Shown: in pieces, positions 1 through 8,965 of the stretch
How the letters are laid out: every line of letters starts with the position of its first letter
Numbering within the stretch: the stretch's first letter is position 1
From: Cribrihabitans marinus
GTDB taxonomy: Bacteria; Pseudomonadota; Alphaproteobacteria; Rhodobacterales; Rhodobacteraceae
Length of the DNA stretch: 64,000 bases
Direction: 5' to 3'
NCBI RefSeq assembly: GCF_900109035.1
Contig: NZ_FNYD01000003.1
Coordinates: 62,001 to 126,000, forward strand
Notes under the pieces: model-generated
What the model was told of the DNA's origin: nothing
Databases searched by the model: none
Seen by the model: the letters and a program-made list of their open reading frames with translations, nothing else
Translations under genes and position numbers: made by a program

Positions 1-2
1 TC

Positions 3-1100
3 CGCACCGACCATCCGGCGCTGCGCAGCACGCCGCAGCGGATCTGGTCGACCCAGATCGGCGAAGGCGACAGCCGCCGCCAGCGGATCACCGCCGCGCC
101 GGTCGTGGCGGGTGGGCTGATCTACACGCTCGACGCCGGGGCCACCGTCACCGCCGTCTCGCAGGGCGGCGGCGTGGTCTGGAGCACCAGCCTGGTGCCG
201 CCGGGCGAGGGCGACAACCAGGCGACGGGCGGCGGCATGGCCTATTCCGACGGCGTGCTCTATGTCTCGTCCGGCTTCGGCCGGCTGACCGCGCTGGATG
301 CGCGTAGCGGCACCGTGCGCTGGCGGCAGCGCCTCAACGCCACAGGCAGCGGCATGCCCACGGTACGCGACGGGCTGGTCTACCTGGTGGCCGGCGACGA
401 CACCGGCTGGGCGATCCGCACTTCGAACGGGCGCATCGCCTGGCAAATCCAGGGCACCCCCAGCGTCGGCAACGTACTGGGCGCACCGGCGCCGGCCCTG
501 ACCGGCGACCTGGCGGTCTTTGCCTTCGCCTCGGGCGATATCGTGGCCAGTTTCCGCAAGGGCGGCCTGCGCCGCTGGACCGCCGCGGTCGCGGGGCAGC
601 GCAAGGGCCGCGCGGTGGCCCGCATCGCTGATGTGACAGGCGGGCCGGTTGTGGTCGGCAACCGCATCTATGTCGGCAACCATTCCGGGCGGACCGTGGC
701 CTTCGAAGCCGATTCGGGCGACCGCATCTGGACCGCCAACGAGGGCGCGCTGACCCCGGTCTGGCCGGCGGGCAACAGCGTCTACCTGATCTCGGATCGC
801 AACCAGCTGATCCGCCTCGCTTCCTCTGACGGCAGCCTGATCTGGGCGCGCGAACTGCCGGGCTTCGTGCGCGACAAGCCGCGCAAGCGCGGGCGCAGCT
901 ATGCCCATTACGGCCCGCTTCTGGCCGGCGGGCGGATCGTCGTGGCCTCCAGCGACGGGTTGCTGCGCTTCTTCGACCCCACCGGCGGCGCGCTGGTGGG
1001 CACCGTCGAGGTGCCCGGCGGCGCCACCACGCAGCCGGTGGTGGCGGGCGGCACGCTCTACGTGGTCTCGACCGAGGGCGAACTGCACGCTTTCCGTTAG
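3..1100 (+). CDS. PQQ-binding-like beta-propeller repeat protein (BamB-like), 5' truncated by window edge
   Basis: The reading frame is open from the first bases of the window, so the N terminus, including any lipoprotein signal, lies outside. The visible 365 or so residues consist of repeated blades with the pattern V-x-G-G-x-I-Y plus A-x-D-x-x-x-G-x-x-x-W (for example LTALDARSGTVRWRQ and AFEADSGDRIWTAN), which is the PQQ-propeller repeat. The family includes BamB, an outer-membrane lipoprotein that scaffolds the beta-barrel assembly machine. It sits 47 bases upstream of der, the same pairing as bamB-der in many proteobacteria, which supports a BamB role. The exact subfamily is inferred because the N terminus is missing. 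Confidence 0.85.
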   Translation, partial: RTDHPALRSTPQRIWSTQIGEGDSRRQRITAAPVVAGGLIYTLDAGATVTAVSQGGGVVWSTSLVPPGEGDNQATGGGMAYSDGVLYVSSGFGRLTALDARSGTVRWRQRLNATGSGMPTVRDGLVYLVAGDDTGWAIRTSNGRIAWQIQGTPSVGNVLGAPAPALTGDLAVFAFASGDIVASFRKGGLRRWTAAVAGQRKGRAVARIADVTGGPVVVGNRIYVGNHSGRTVAFEADSGDRIWTANEGALTPVWPAGNSVYLISDRNQLIRLASSDGSLIWARELPGFVRDKPRKRGRSYAHYGPLLAGGRIVVASSDGLLRFFDPTGGALVGTVEVPGGATTQPVVAGGTLYVVSTEGELHAFR

Positions 1101-1147
1101 GCGCGCGATGCGTTACACGGCGCGTCTGAATCGCGAAAGAAAGCGCC

Positions 1148-2602
1148 ATGTCCCTGACCCTCGCCATCGTGGGGCGCCCCAATGTGGGCAAATCCACCCT
1201 GTTCAACCGCCTTGTCGGCAAGCGGCTGGCACTGGTCGATGACCAGCCCGGCGTGACCCGCGACCTGCGCGAGGGGGCGGCGCGGCTGGGCGACCTGCGC
1301 TTCACCGTGATCGACACCGCGGGCCTGGAAGAGGCCACCGATGACAGCCTGCAGGGACGGATGCGCCGGCTGACCGAGCGCGCAGTGGACATGGCCGACA
1401 TCTGCCTGTTCATGATCGACGCCCGCGTCGGCGTGACCCCGACCGACGAGGTGTTTGCCGAGATCCTGCGCAAACGCTCGGCCCATGTCATCCTGGCGGC
1501 CAACAAGGCCGAGGGCGCGGCCGCCGATGCCGGGCTGATCGAGGCCTACGCGCTGGGCCTGGGCGAGCCGGTGCGCCTCAGCGCGGAACATGGCGAGGGG
1601 CTGAACGAGCTCTACGAGCAACTCATGCCCATCGCCGACGCCCATGACGCGGCGGCCGAAAGCACCGCGCCAGAGACCGACGTGGCCGTGGACGAGGCCG
1701 GCGAGACCGAGGCGGGCGCCACCGAGATCACCGAGGCCAAGCCGCTTCAGGTCGCCGTGGTCGGCCGCCCCAATGCCGGCAAGTCCACGCTTATCAACAA
1801 AATCGTGGGCGAGGAGCGCCTGCTGACCGGCCCCGAGGCCGGGATCACCCGCGACGCCATCAGCCTGCGCAGCGACTGGCTCGGCACGCCGATGCGCATC
1901 TTCGACACCGCCGGGATGCGCAAGAAGGCCAAGGTGCAGGGAAAGCTCGAGAAACTCTCGGTCAGCGACGGGCTGCGCGCGGTCAAGTTCGCCGAGGTCG
2001 TGGTGGTGTTGCTGGATGCCGCCATACCCTTCGAGCAGCAGGACCTGCGCATCGCCGACCTGGCCGAGCGCGAGGGCCGCGCCGTGGTTGTCGCGGTCAA
2101 CAAGTGGGACGTGGAAGAGCACAAGCAGCACAAGCTGCGCGACCTGAAAGAGGCCTTTGACCGCCTGTTGCCGCAGCTGCGCGGCGCGCCGCTGGTCACG
2201 GTCAGCGCCAGGACCGGCCGCGGCCTGGACCGGCTGCACGATGCCATCCTGCGCGCCCATGACGTGTGGAACCGCCGGGTGCCCACCGCGGCGCTGAACC
2301 GCTGGCTGACCGGGATGCTGGAACAGCACCCGCCGCCGGCGCCGCAGGGCCGCCGGATCAAGTTGCGCTACATGACCCAGGCCAAGACCCGGCCGCCGGG
2401 CTTCGTGGTGATGTGTTCCCATCCTGACAAGATGCCTGACAGCTATTCTCGATATCTTGTCAATGGCTTGCGCGACGACTTTGACATGCCCGGAACGCCG
2501 ATCCGGCTGACGCTGCGCGGGCAGGGCGACAAGAACCCCTACAAGGGCCGCCGCAAGAAGAACGCCGGCGCGCTTGCCAAGCATCTCAAGGGACGCGGCT
2601 GA
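1148..2602 (+). CDS. der: ribosome biogenesis GTPase Der (EngA)
   Basis: A 484-residue protein with two tandem GTPase domains, the hallmark of Der. The first P-loop is GRPNVGKST near residue 9 and the second is GRPNAGKST near residue 205; each is followed by a G3 motif (DTAGLEE, DTAGMRK) and NKxD/NKxE-type G4 motifs (NKAE, NKWD). The two domains are joined by an acidic linker rich in Glu and Ala, and a C-terminal KH-like domain ends in a basic tail ([11 protein letters not shown]). Der acts in the cytosol in maturation of the 50S ribosomal subunit. The start ATG follows the purine stretch GAAAGAAAG. It probably shares a transcript with the upstream propeller gene. Confidence 0.97.
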   Translation: MSLTLAIVGRPNVGKSTLFNRLVGKRLALVDDQPGVTRDLREGAARLGDLRFTVIDTAGLEEATDDSLQGRMRRLTERAVDMADICLFMIDARVGVTPTDEVFAEILRKRSAHVILAANKAEGAAADAGLIEAYALGLGEPVRLSAEHGEGLNELYEQLMPIADAHDAAAESTAPETDVAVDEAGETEAGATEITEAKPLQVAVVGRPNAGKSTLINKIVGEERLLTGPEAGITRDAISLRSDWLGTPMRIFDTAGMRKKAKVQGKLEKLSVSDGLRAVKFAEVVVVLLDAAIPFEQQDLRIADLAEREGRAVVVAVNKWDVEEHKQHKLRDLKEAFDRLLPQLRGAPLVTVSARTGRGLDRLHDAILRAHDVWNRRVPTAALNRWLTGMLEQHPPPAPQGRRIKLRYMTQAKTRPPGFVVMCSHPDKMPDSYSRYLVNGLRDDFDMPGTPIRLTLRGQGDKNPYKGRRKKNAGALAKHLKGRG

Positions 2603-2696
2603 GGCCCGTTGGCCTCCGGTCGCCGTGCCAAGGCCCGCGAGAACCTAGCAGGCCGAGCCTTAGACAAATGCCGTCTCGTTCGGTTTCAGCCGGACA

Positions 2697-3086
2697 TCAT
2701 CCCGCCCGCAATTCGGCGAGCATGGGGCAGTCCACCGTGCCGGTGGCGCAATTTGCGGTCAATTCGGCCAGTGCTGCGTTCAGCTTGGTCAGCGCGTCGA
2801 TTTTCCGGCGCACGCTCCGGATGTGATCCTCGGCAAGTTTCCTGACCGACTGGCAGTCGGCGCTGCGGCTTTCCGAAAGCGCGAGCAGCGTCCGCGCGTC
2901 GGCCAGCGGAAAGCCAAGGTCGCGGCATCTTTTGAGAAAGCGGAGGCGGCCGACATCCTGCGCGGAGTAGAGGCGCCGATTGTTCGCTGCACGCTCGGGT
3001 TCGGGAACGATCCCTTCGCGCTCGTAGTAGCGGATCGTCTCGATGCCGACGCCGCTTTGCCTTGATGCCTCTCCTATCGCGATCAT
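2697..3086 (-). CDS. merR: MerR family transcriptional regulator, mercury-type
   Basis: A 129-residue regulator. Residues 1-70 form the MerR winged helix-turn-helix (IGEASRQSGVGIETIRYYER), followed by a coiled dimer helix and a short C-terminal loop. Cysteines at 78, 113 and 120 match in order the three Hg(II) ligands of Tn501 MerR (82, 117, 126): the first interval is identical (35 residues) but the last loop is two residues shorter. It is divergent from a merT-like gene and the shared 98-base gap has a MerR-type promoter and dyad. I infer metal-dependent activation of that promoter; the shortened loop leaves open a metal other than mercury. Confidence 0.9.
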   Translation of the reverse strand: MIAIGEASRQSGVGIETIRYYEREGIVPEPERAANNRRLYSAQDVGRLRFLKRCRDLGFPLADARTLLALSESRSADCQSVRKLAEDHIRSVRRKIDALTKLNAALAELTANCATGTVDCPMLAELRAG

Positions 3087-3101
3087 GTGATATCGCCCCG
3101 C

Positions 3102-3132
3102 TTGATCCTGTAGTGGCTACAGAATGTATAGA
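3102..3132 (+). promoter_or_regulatory. MerR-type promoter with overlong 19-bp spacer and operator dyad
   Basis: The -35 hexamer TTGATC (3102-3107) and -10 hexamer TATAGA (3127-3132) are separated by exactly 19 bases. The spacer holds a perfect 6-3-6 inverted repeat, CTGTAGTGGCTACAG (3108-3122). An overlong spacer filled by a dyad is the defining architecture of promoters that MerR-family activators untwist. It reads toward the merT-like gene at 3185 and should also overlap merR transcription start, allowing autoregulation. Confidence 0.92.
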
Positions 3133-3184
3133 CCGGGTCGGATGCCGCTGCAATGCGACGGCCTGACTGCAAGGGGAAACAGGC

Positions 3185-3508
3185 ATGAAGACATATCTTG
3201 GCCTCAGCTACCTGAGTTCGTTTTCCGCAATGGGGGTCGCCTCCTGTTGCGTGCTGCCGATGGCGATGATGTTGCTGGGCTTCGGTGGCAGTTGGCTTGC
3301 GGTCGTTGGAGCCATCGCGGGGGCCGCTTACCCGGTTTTGATTCTTTCCACGGCACTTGTTGCGGCGGCCTGGCTGGTGGCGCGACGACGCGGCACCCTG
3401 CGTTCGCTGAAATACTGGCTGGCCGGCAGCACTGCAACGACGGTCCTGGCCTGGGTCCTGTTTCTGAACGAGGCCGGGATCAACGACTATCTGATTTCGA
3501 GGATGTGA
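3185..3508 (+). CDS. merT: MerT-like mercuric ion transporter
   Basis: A 107-residue integral membrane protein with about three hydrophobic segments. The vicinal cysteine pair Cys21-Cys22 in the first membrane helix (VASCCVLPMAMMLLG) corresponds to the Cys pair in MerT that accepts Hg(II) from the periplasm. No other cysteine is present, so the second, cytosolic pair of classical MerT is missing. The ATG is preceded by AAGGGGAAACAGGC. It is the first gene downstream of the MerR promoter and is separated from the next gene by 3 bases. There is no merP or merA in view, so delivery and reduction partners must be elsewhere or absent. Confidence 0.85.
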   Translation: MKTYLGLSYLSSFSAMGVASCCVLPMAMMLLGFGGSWLAVVGAIAGAAYPVLILSTALVAAAWLVARRRGTLRSLKYWLAGSTATTVLAWVLFLNEAGINDYLISRM

Positions 3509-3511
3509 GAC

Positions 3512-3760
3512 ATGACCGAGCCGACAATCGTGCTGGAAAGCACGCTGACCTGTCCGAATTGCGCTCATGTCGAAACCGAGACGATGCCGACGGATGCCTG
3601 CCAGTGGTTCTATGAGTGCAGGACCTGCCGCGCCGTGCTCCGGCCCAGGGACGGCGACTGCTGCGTGTTCTGTTCCTATGCCACCGTGCCCTGTCCGCCG
3701 ATCCAGCAAGGCCTGACCTGTTGCGAGCGGCCCGACGGCCCGCAGGCCACCGAGGCGTAA
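3512..3760 (+). CDS. GDCCVxC-motif cysteine-rich small protein
   Basis: An 82-residue protein with eleven cysteines: a CPNC pair at 14/17, Cys30, a CRTC pair at 36/39, the diagnostic GDCCVFCSY stretch at 48-56, VPCPPIQ at 59-65 and a CC pair at 70-71. This matches the GDCCVxC family of small (seleno)proteins, whose members are commonly found beside mercury genes; here the variable position is cysteine with no in-frame TGA, so it is the Cys form. It follows merT-like by 3 bases and must be co-transcribed from the MerR promoter. A metal-binding or metal-chaperone role is inference; no function is established to my knowledge. Confidence 0.85.
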   Translation: MTEPTIVLESTLTCPNCAHVETETMPTDACQWFYECRTCRAVLRPRDGDCCVFCSYATVPCPPIQQGLTCCERPDGPQATEA

Positions 3761-3928
3761 ACACGCCATCTCACAGGATATTCCACCTCCGGGCGTGACA
3801 GTGCGGGGGGAGTCGCTCTATCATGGTGCACGGGGCGGGAATTCTGCTCGGCACCCCTTGATTGGCGACACCTTGTCGTTACGTAAACATTCGATATCTG
3901 AACCGGCCAATGGCACATTGGGGGCGGC

Positions 3929-4915
3929 ATGGATCTGAGGGCTTACACGCGCAAATACGCGGTGCAGGACAACCGCCTCGCGGGCCTGAGCTATTTCGGC
4001 ACCTTCGCGGTCTATTTCGCAGCGCTGTGGCTGGCAATCGCCTATGTCGACCAGTGGTTGGTGATGATCCCCGCCGGGGTCGTCTTCGCCTTTGCCGCCG
4101 TGCGCCTTTATGTGCTGCAGCACGATTGCGGGCATCATTCGCTGTTCGAGACCCGCGCCCAGAACGAGCTGGCAGGCCACGTGCTGTCGCCTTTCACCTT
4201 TGCGCCCTTCGAGGTGATGAAGCAGAACCACAACCTGCACCATGCCGGCATCGGCAATCTCGACCATCGCGATACCGGCGAGATCCACACCATGACGCTG
4301 CGCGAATGGAACGCCGCCGACTGGCGCACGCGGCTCTTCTACCGGCTGTATCGCAACCCGTTCATACTGGTGCCGCTGGGTGCGCTGTTCACCTATTTCA
4401 TTCGCTATCGCTGGCCCAAGAACACCGCGCGGTTCGGCGTGGGCGGGGTGGTCGCGCACAATGCCTCGATCGTCGTGCTGCTGAGTGCCCTGTGGTGGGT
4501 CGCGGGCTGGACGGGTATCGGCGTCTGGCTGGCGTTTTCCTTCCTCGGCGGCATGTTGGGCGTGTTCCTGGTCTACCTGCAGCACAATTTCGAGGATACG
4601 TACTGGGACCGCCGCCCCGATCTCGATCCCCAGCTGGCGGCGCTGCAGGGGTCGTCGGCGCTGGATTTCGGCTGGTGGTTCGACTTGGCGGTGGCCTGCA
4701 TCACGTTGCATGATATCCACCATTTCAACGCCCGCATCCCGTCCTACCGGCTGCGCGCCTGCCACTACAATCTGCCACCCGAGGTCGCCCCGCGCCGCAT
4801 CGGCTTCCGCGAGGCGGTGGCGGCGCTGAACCTCAAGCTGTGGGACGAAGAGGCCAAGCGGCTGGTGCCGTTTCCGAAATCCCGTCGGTCGCCCGGCCTG
4901 GCGCAGGCGGGCTGA
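3929..4915 (+). CDS. fatty acid desaturase family protein
   Basis: A 328-residue membrane protein with the three histidine boxes of membrane di-iron desaturases: HDCGHH at 65-70, HNLHH at 101-105 and HDIHH at 261-265. Several hydrophobic segments lie between the boxes (about 20-60, 145-160, 172-218). The arrangement resembles acyl-lipid desaturases of the DesA/delta-12 type, which insert double bonds into membrane fatty acids with O2 and reduced ferredoxin. Regiospecificity cannot be read from the sequence. The start ATG at 3929 follows GGGGGCGGC. It stands alone between the mercury module and the HhH gene. Hydroxylase or ketolase relatives share the boxes and remain possible. Confidence 0.9.
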   Translation: MDLRAYTRKYAVQDNRLAGLSYFGTFAVYFAALWLAIAYVDQWLVMIPAGVVFAFAAVRLYVLQHDCGHHSLFETRAQNELAGHVLSPFTFAPFEVMKQNHNLHHAGIGNLDHRDTGEIHTMTLREWNAADWRTRLFYRLYRNPFILVPLGALFTYFIRYRWPKNTARFGVGGVVAHNASIVVLLSALWWVAGWTGIGVWLAFSFLGGMLGVFLVYLQHNFEDTYWDRRPDLDPQLAALQGSSALDFGWWFDLAVACITLHDIHHFNARIPSYRLRACHYNLPPEVAPRRIGFREAVAALNLKLWDEEAKRLVPFPKSRRSPGLAQAG

Positions 4916-4995
4916 GCCCCGCGACCGCCTTGCCGGGCGCGGGGTCTGCGATGTAGACATATTGCCAGGTTTGTATCTGACACAGGAGCGCGCGC

Positions 4996-5460
4996 ATGAT
5001 CCCGCTGACCGACGTACTGGGGGTCGGAGAGTCCCTGGCCCACGCGCTTCGGTCGCACGGGTTCCACACCGCCCGGGATCTGGCCGCCGCCAAGCCCGAG
5101 GACCTGACCGCCGTGCCGCGCATCGGTTCGGTCCGCGCCGCGCTGCTGATCGCCTCGGCCCGCGAGGTCGTGGGCGCCCGCGGCAACGGAGCGGCCCCGG
5201 GTCAGGCGGACGAATTGGAGGCCGCCGAGGCCCGCGCCCGTGCCAAGGCGCGCAAGAAGGCCAAAGCGCGCGCCAAGGCCGAGAAGGCCGCGCGCAAGGC
5301 GGCCAGGCTCGAGGCCGAATTCCACAAGGCCAAGGAAAAGGTCAAGGCCAAGGCGCGCAAGGCCAAGGAGAAGCTGGGCAAGGACAAGTCCAAGAAAGAC
5401 AAGGACAAGAAGGGCAAGAAGTCCAAGGACAAGAAGTCCAAGGGCAAGAAGAAATCCTGA
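4996..5460 (+). CDS. helix-hairpin-helix protein with lysine/alanine-rich C-terminal tail
   Basis: A 154-residue protein in two parts. Residues 1-60 look like a helix-hairpin-helix DNA-binding unit (DVLGVGESLAHALRSHGF then PRIGSVRAALLIAS). From about residue 72 onward the sequence is almost only K, A, R, E, G, D and S, a long basic helix that ends in KKGKKSKDKK-type repeats. Nearly all lysines in the tail are encoded by AAG. The build resembles bacterial histone-H1-like or HU-tail proteins, so a nucleoid-associated role is plausible but inferred. ATG 4996 is preceded by CAGGAGCGCGCG, a good ribosome binding site. It is convergent with serS, with only 10 bases between stops. Confidence 0.8.
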   Translation: MIPLTDVLGVGESLAHALRSHGFHTARDLAAAKPEDLTAVPRIGSVRAALLIASAREVVGARGNGAAPGQADELEAAEARARAKARKKAKARAKAEKAARKAARLEAEFHKAKEKVKAKARKAKEKLGKDKSKKDKDKKGKKSKDKKSKGKKKS

Positions 5461-5470
5461 ACCCCTTGCC

Positions 5471-6760
5471 TCAGACCAGCGCCCCGTCCGTCCCCAGCGT
5501 CAGCTTGCCGCCCAGATAGGGCGCCAGCACCTCAGGCAGGGTGACGGTGCCGTCCTCGTTCTGGCCATTCTCCAGCACCGCGATCAGGCAGCGCCCCACC
5601 GCAAGGCCCGATCCGTTCAGGGTGTGCACATAGTCGGGCTTGCCGCCCCGCGGCCGGAACCGCGCATTCATGCGACGGGCCTGGAAATCGCCTGTGGTCG
5701 AGACGCTGGAGATCTCGCGATAGGCGTTCTGCCCCGGCAGCCAGGCCTCGATGTCGAAGGTGCGCCGCGCGCCGAAGCCCATGTCGCCGGTGCACAGGAC
5801 CACCGTGCGATAGGGGATGCCCAGCGCCTCCAGGATGCCCTCGGCACAGCGCAGCATCCGTTTCTGCTCGGCGTCGGATTCGTCGGGATGGGTAATCGAC
5901 ACCATCTCGACCTTCTCGAACTGGTGCTGGCGCAACATGCCGGCGGTGTCTTTGCCGGCGCTGCCGGCTTCGGAACGGAAACAGACGGTGTGTGCGGTCA
6001 GCCGGATCGGCAGGTCCGCCGCGTCGAGGATCTCGCCCGCCACCGAATAGGTCAGCGGCACTTCGGAGGTCGGGATCAGCCACCAGCCATTGGTGGTCTG
6101 ATAGCTGTCATCGCCGAATTTCGGCAGCTTGTCGGTGCCATACATCGCCTCGTCGCGGACCAGCACCGGGGTGGCGGTTTCGGTCAGCCCGTTCTTGTCC
6201 ACATGCGTGTCCAGCATGAACTGCGCCAGCGCGCGGTGGATGCGCGCCACGCCCTTGCTGAGGTTCACGAAGCGGCTGCCGCTGGTCTTGGCGGCAGTCT
6301 CGAAATCCATCGCCCGGGCGACGGAGGCAATCTCGTAATGCTCCCTGGGCGGAAACCCGAACGCGCGCGGCTCGCCCCAGCGGTTGACCTCGACATTCTC
6401 GGTCTCGTCCGCCCCGTCCGGCACGTCCTCGGCGGGCAGGTTCGCGATCCGCGCCAGCATGTCGGTCAGCTGCGCGTCCAGCTCCTTGGCCTCGGCCTGC
6501 ATCTCGGCGACCTGCGCCTTTTTCGCCGACACCTCGGCGCGCAGCCGCTCGAACTCGGCCTCGTCGCCCTTGGCCTTGGCCGCCCCGATCGCCTTGGCGG
6601 CCTTGTTCTGTTCGGCCTGCGCGGTCTCGGCCGCGAGGATCTTGGCCCGGCGCGCCTCGTCGAGTTTCAAGAGCTCCGCCGACACCGCCGCATCCCCGCG
6701 CCGCGCCAGAGCGGCATCGAAGGCGGCAGGGTTCTCGCGGATGGCGCGGATGTCGTGCAT
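5471..6760 (-). CDS. serS: seryl-tRNA synthetase
   Basis: A 429-residue class II aminoacyl-tRNA synthetase starting [20 protein letters not shown], typical of SerRS. Residues 30-105 are the long antiparallel coiled coil that contacts the tRNA variable arm. The catalytic core carries motif 2 ([12 protein letters not shown] around 265) and motif 3 ([18 protein letters not shown] near the C terminus). It charges tRNA-Ser in the cytosol. It is divergent from the yajC-secD-secF operon across a 224-base gap. Confidence 0.98.
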   Translation of the reverse strand: MHDIRAIRENPAAFDAALARRGDAAVSAELLKLDEARRAKILAAETAQAEQNKAAKAIGAAKAKGDEAEFERLRAEVSAKKAQVAEMQAEAKELDAQLTDMLARIANLPAEDVPDGADETENVEVNRWGEPRAFGFPPREHYEIASVARAMDFETAAKTSGSRFVNLSKGVARIHRALAQFMLDTHVDKNGLTETATPVLVRDEAMYGTDKLPKFGDDSYQTTNGWWLIPTSEVPLTYSVAGEILDAADLPIRLTAHTVCFRSEAGSAGKDTAGMLRQHQFEKVEMVSITHPDESDAEQKRMLRCAEGILEALGIPYRTVVLCTGDMGFGARRTFDIEAWLPGQNAYREISSVSTTGDFQARRMNARFRPRGGKPDYVHTLNGSGLAVGRCLIAVLENGQNEDGTVTLPEVLAPYLGGKLTLGTDGALV

Positions 6761-6984
6761 GGGCTTGGTCCCTCGGCTGAGAATCGGTTTCCGGCGTTAT
6801 GCCGCAAGACGTTCCGGGGCGGTAGGGTGGCGTTGCATTCCGCGCCTCGGGCTGCCCACCCGCCACAGGCGCCGTGCAGGGCGGTTTCATGGCGAAACCT
6901 CGCCTTGCAAACCACCGGTTCTGCGCATAGGTTCCCGGCCAAATTCGCGGGTGTCTCCCGCCTCTCAGCACAAAGGACTGTCCC

Positions 6985-7269
6985 ATGGAAGGTGGCGCAT
7001 TCGCCCAGTTTCTCCCGCTCATCCTGATCTTCGCGATCATGTATTTCCTGCTGATCCGTCCGCAGCAGAAGAAGGTCAAGCAGCACCAGGCGATGGTCGA
7101 GGCGCTGCGCCGCGGTGACCAGGTGATCACCCAGGGCGGCCTGATCGGCAAGGTCACCAAGGTCAAGGAGGATGGCGAGATCGAGGTCGAGATCGCCGAG
7201 GGCGTCAAGGTCCGGGTCGTCAAGTCGACCGTCGCGCAGGTTCTCAACAAGACCGAGCCGGCCAAGTAA
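6985..7269 (+). CDS. yajC: preprotein translocase subunit YajC
   Basis: A 94-residue protein with one N-terminal membrane helix (FLPLILIFAIMYFLLI, residues 8-23) followed by the conserved RPQQKKVKQHQAMVEAL and a soluble domain with GDQVITQGGLIGKV. YajC associates with SecDF in the inner membrane. The start ATG follows AAAGGACTGTCCC. It is the first gene of yajC-secD-secF, 33 bases before secD. Confidence 0.97.
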   Translation: MEGGAFAQFLPLILIFAIMYFLLIRPQQKKVKQHQAMVEALRRGDQVITQGGLIGKVTKVKEDGEIEVEIAEGVKVRVVKSTVAQVLNKTEPAK

Positions 7270-7302
7270 GGTCACGCTTCAACCCGCTGAAAAGGCAGGT
7301 AT

Positions 7303-8964
7303 ATGCTTCAAATCGACACCTGGAAACGGGTCCTGATCCTGCTGGTCTGTCTGGCCGGGCTGGTGCTGGCCCTGCCCAACGCCTTCTATACCCGCGTCGA
7401 GCAGTCCAACGACGCCAGGGCCGCGATCGAGCTGGGCAACGACACGCCGCAGATACAGGCCGAGGCCGGCGCCTGGCCGGAGTGGATGCCTTCGTCGCTG
7501 GTCAATCTGGGGCTGGACCTGCGCGGGGGGGCGCATCTGCTGGCCGAGGTTCAGGTCGGCGATGTCTATGCCTCGCGCATGGATGCGATGTGGCCCGATA
7601 TCCGCGACGCGCTGCGCGGCGAGCGCGCGGCCATTGGCACGATCCGCAGGCAACCCTCTGATCCGCAAGAGATTCGCGTCCGCATCAGCCAGCCCGAGGG
7701 CATGTCGCGCGCGCAGCAGGTCCTGCGCGACCTGGCCCGTCCGATCCAGACGCTGACCGGTGCCGGCGCCACGGATATTGAGGTGACGGCGCAGGGCGAC
7801 GAGATCCTGGTGCAACTCAGCGAGGCCGAGAAGCGCGCCACCGATGACCGCACCGTGCGCCAGGCGCTGGAGATCGTGCGCCGACGCATCGACGAGGTCG
7901 GCACCCGCGAGCCGACCATCCAGCGCCAGGGCGCCGACCGGATCCTGATCCAGGTGCCGGGCATCGGCAGCGCCTCGGAACTCAAGGAGATCATCGGCAC
8001 GACCGCGCAGCTGACCTTCAACCCGGTGGTCTCGCGCGGGACCGATCCGGACGCCCGCACCGGCGTCGGAGAGAAGCTGATCCCGGCGATCGACGAGGAA
8101 AACGTCTTCTACACGCTCGAGGCCGCGCCCGTCGTGACCGGCGAGGAACTGGTCGACGCGCAGCCGTCCTTCGACCAGAACGGCCGCCCCGCGGTGACGT
8201 TCCGCTTCAACACCTCCGGCGCGCGCAAGTTCGGCGACTACACCCGTGACAATATCGGCGCGCCCTTCGCCATCGTGCTGGATGACGAGGTGATCTCGGC
8301 CCCGGTGATCCAGAGCCACATTCCCGGCGGTTCGGGCATCATCACCGGCAATTTCACCATTGAGGAAAGCACCAACCTGGCGGTCCTGCTGCGCGCCGGC
8401 GCCCTGCCGGCGGGTCTGGAATTCCTCGAGGAGCGCACCATCGGTCCCGAGCTGGGGCAGGACAGCATCGACGCGGGCAAGGTGGCGACCATCGTGGCTT
8501 TTGCGGCAGTGCTGGTCTTCATGGCGCTCAGCTACGGCTTGTTCGGGCTGTTCGCCAATCTTGCGCTGATTCTCAACATCGCGCTGATCTTCGGCCTGCT
8601 GTCGACCATCGGCGCGACGCTCACGCTGCCGGGCATCGCCGGGATCGTGCTGACCGTGGGCATGGCGGTTGATGCCAACGTGCTGGTCTTCGAGCGGATC
8701 CGAGAGGAGCTGAAGACCGCCAAGGGCCCCTCGCGCGCCATCGAGCTGGGCTATGAAAAGGCGCTGTCGGCGATCCTGGATGCCAATATCACCACCTTCA
8801 TCACCGCGGTGATCCTGTTTGCCCTGGGCTCGGGCCCGGTGCGCGGCTTCGCCATCACGCTGGGGCTGGGGATCGTCACCTCGGTCTTCACCGCCATCTT
8901 CGTCACCCGGCTGATGATCATCACCTGGTACGAACGCCGCCGCCCGAAAACGATCGAGGTCTGA
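7303..8964 (+). CDS. secD: protein translocase subunit SecD
   Basis: A 553-residue member of the RND-like SecD/SecF family. It has an N-terminal membrane helix, a large periplasmic domain that includes the conserved LGLDLRGG signature near residue 70, and five clustered C-terminal helices with TVGMAVDANVLVFERIREE, which holds the family's Asp-containing ion-coupling motif. SecDF uses the proton motive force to pull exported proteins into the periplasm. The secF ATG follows the stop by one base, indicating translational coupling. Confidence 0.98.
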   Translation: MLQIDTWKRVLILLVCLAGLVLALPNAFYTRVEQSNDARAAIELGNDTPQIQAEAGAWPEWMPSSLVNLGLDLRGGAHLLAEVQVGDVYASRMDAMWPDIRDALRGERAAIGTIRRQPSDPQEIRVRISQPEGMSRAQQVLRDLARPIQTLTGAGATDIEVTAQGDEILVQLSEAEKRATDDRTVRQALEIVRRRIDEVGTREPTIQRQGADRILIQVPGIGSASELKEIIGTTAQLTFNPVVSRGTDPDARTGVGEKLIPAIDEENVFYTLEAAPVVTGEELVDAQPSFDQNGRPAVTFRFNTSGARKFGDYTRDNIGAPFAIVLDDEVISAPVIQSHIPGGSGIITGNFTIEESTNLAVLLRAGALPAGLEFLEERTIGPELGQDSIDAGKVATIVAFAAVLVFMALSYGLFGLFANLALILNIALIFGLLSTIGATLTLPGIAGIVLTVGMAVDANVLVFERIREELKTAKGPSRAIELGYEKALSAILDANITTFITAVILFALGSGPVRGFAITLGLGIVTSVFTAIFVTRLMIITWYERRRPKTIEV

Positions 8965-8965
8965 C

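Noticed and set aside
1097-2584. A 495-codon minus-strand frame antisense to der
   Set aside because: Der is intact on the plus strand with all motifs; the antisense product has no recognisable domain.
3512-3760. Selenocysteine in the GDCCVxC protein
   Set aside because: All motif positions are TGC/TGT codons and the only in-frame stop is the final TAA, so this is the cysteine form.
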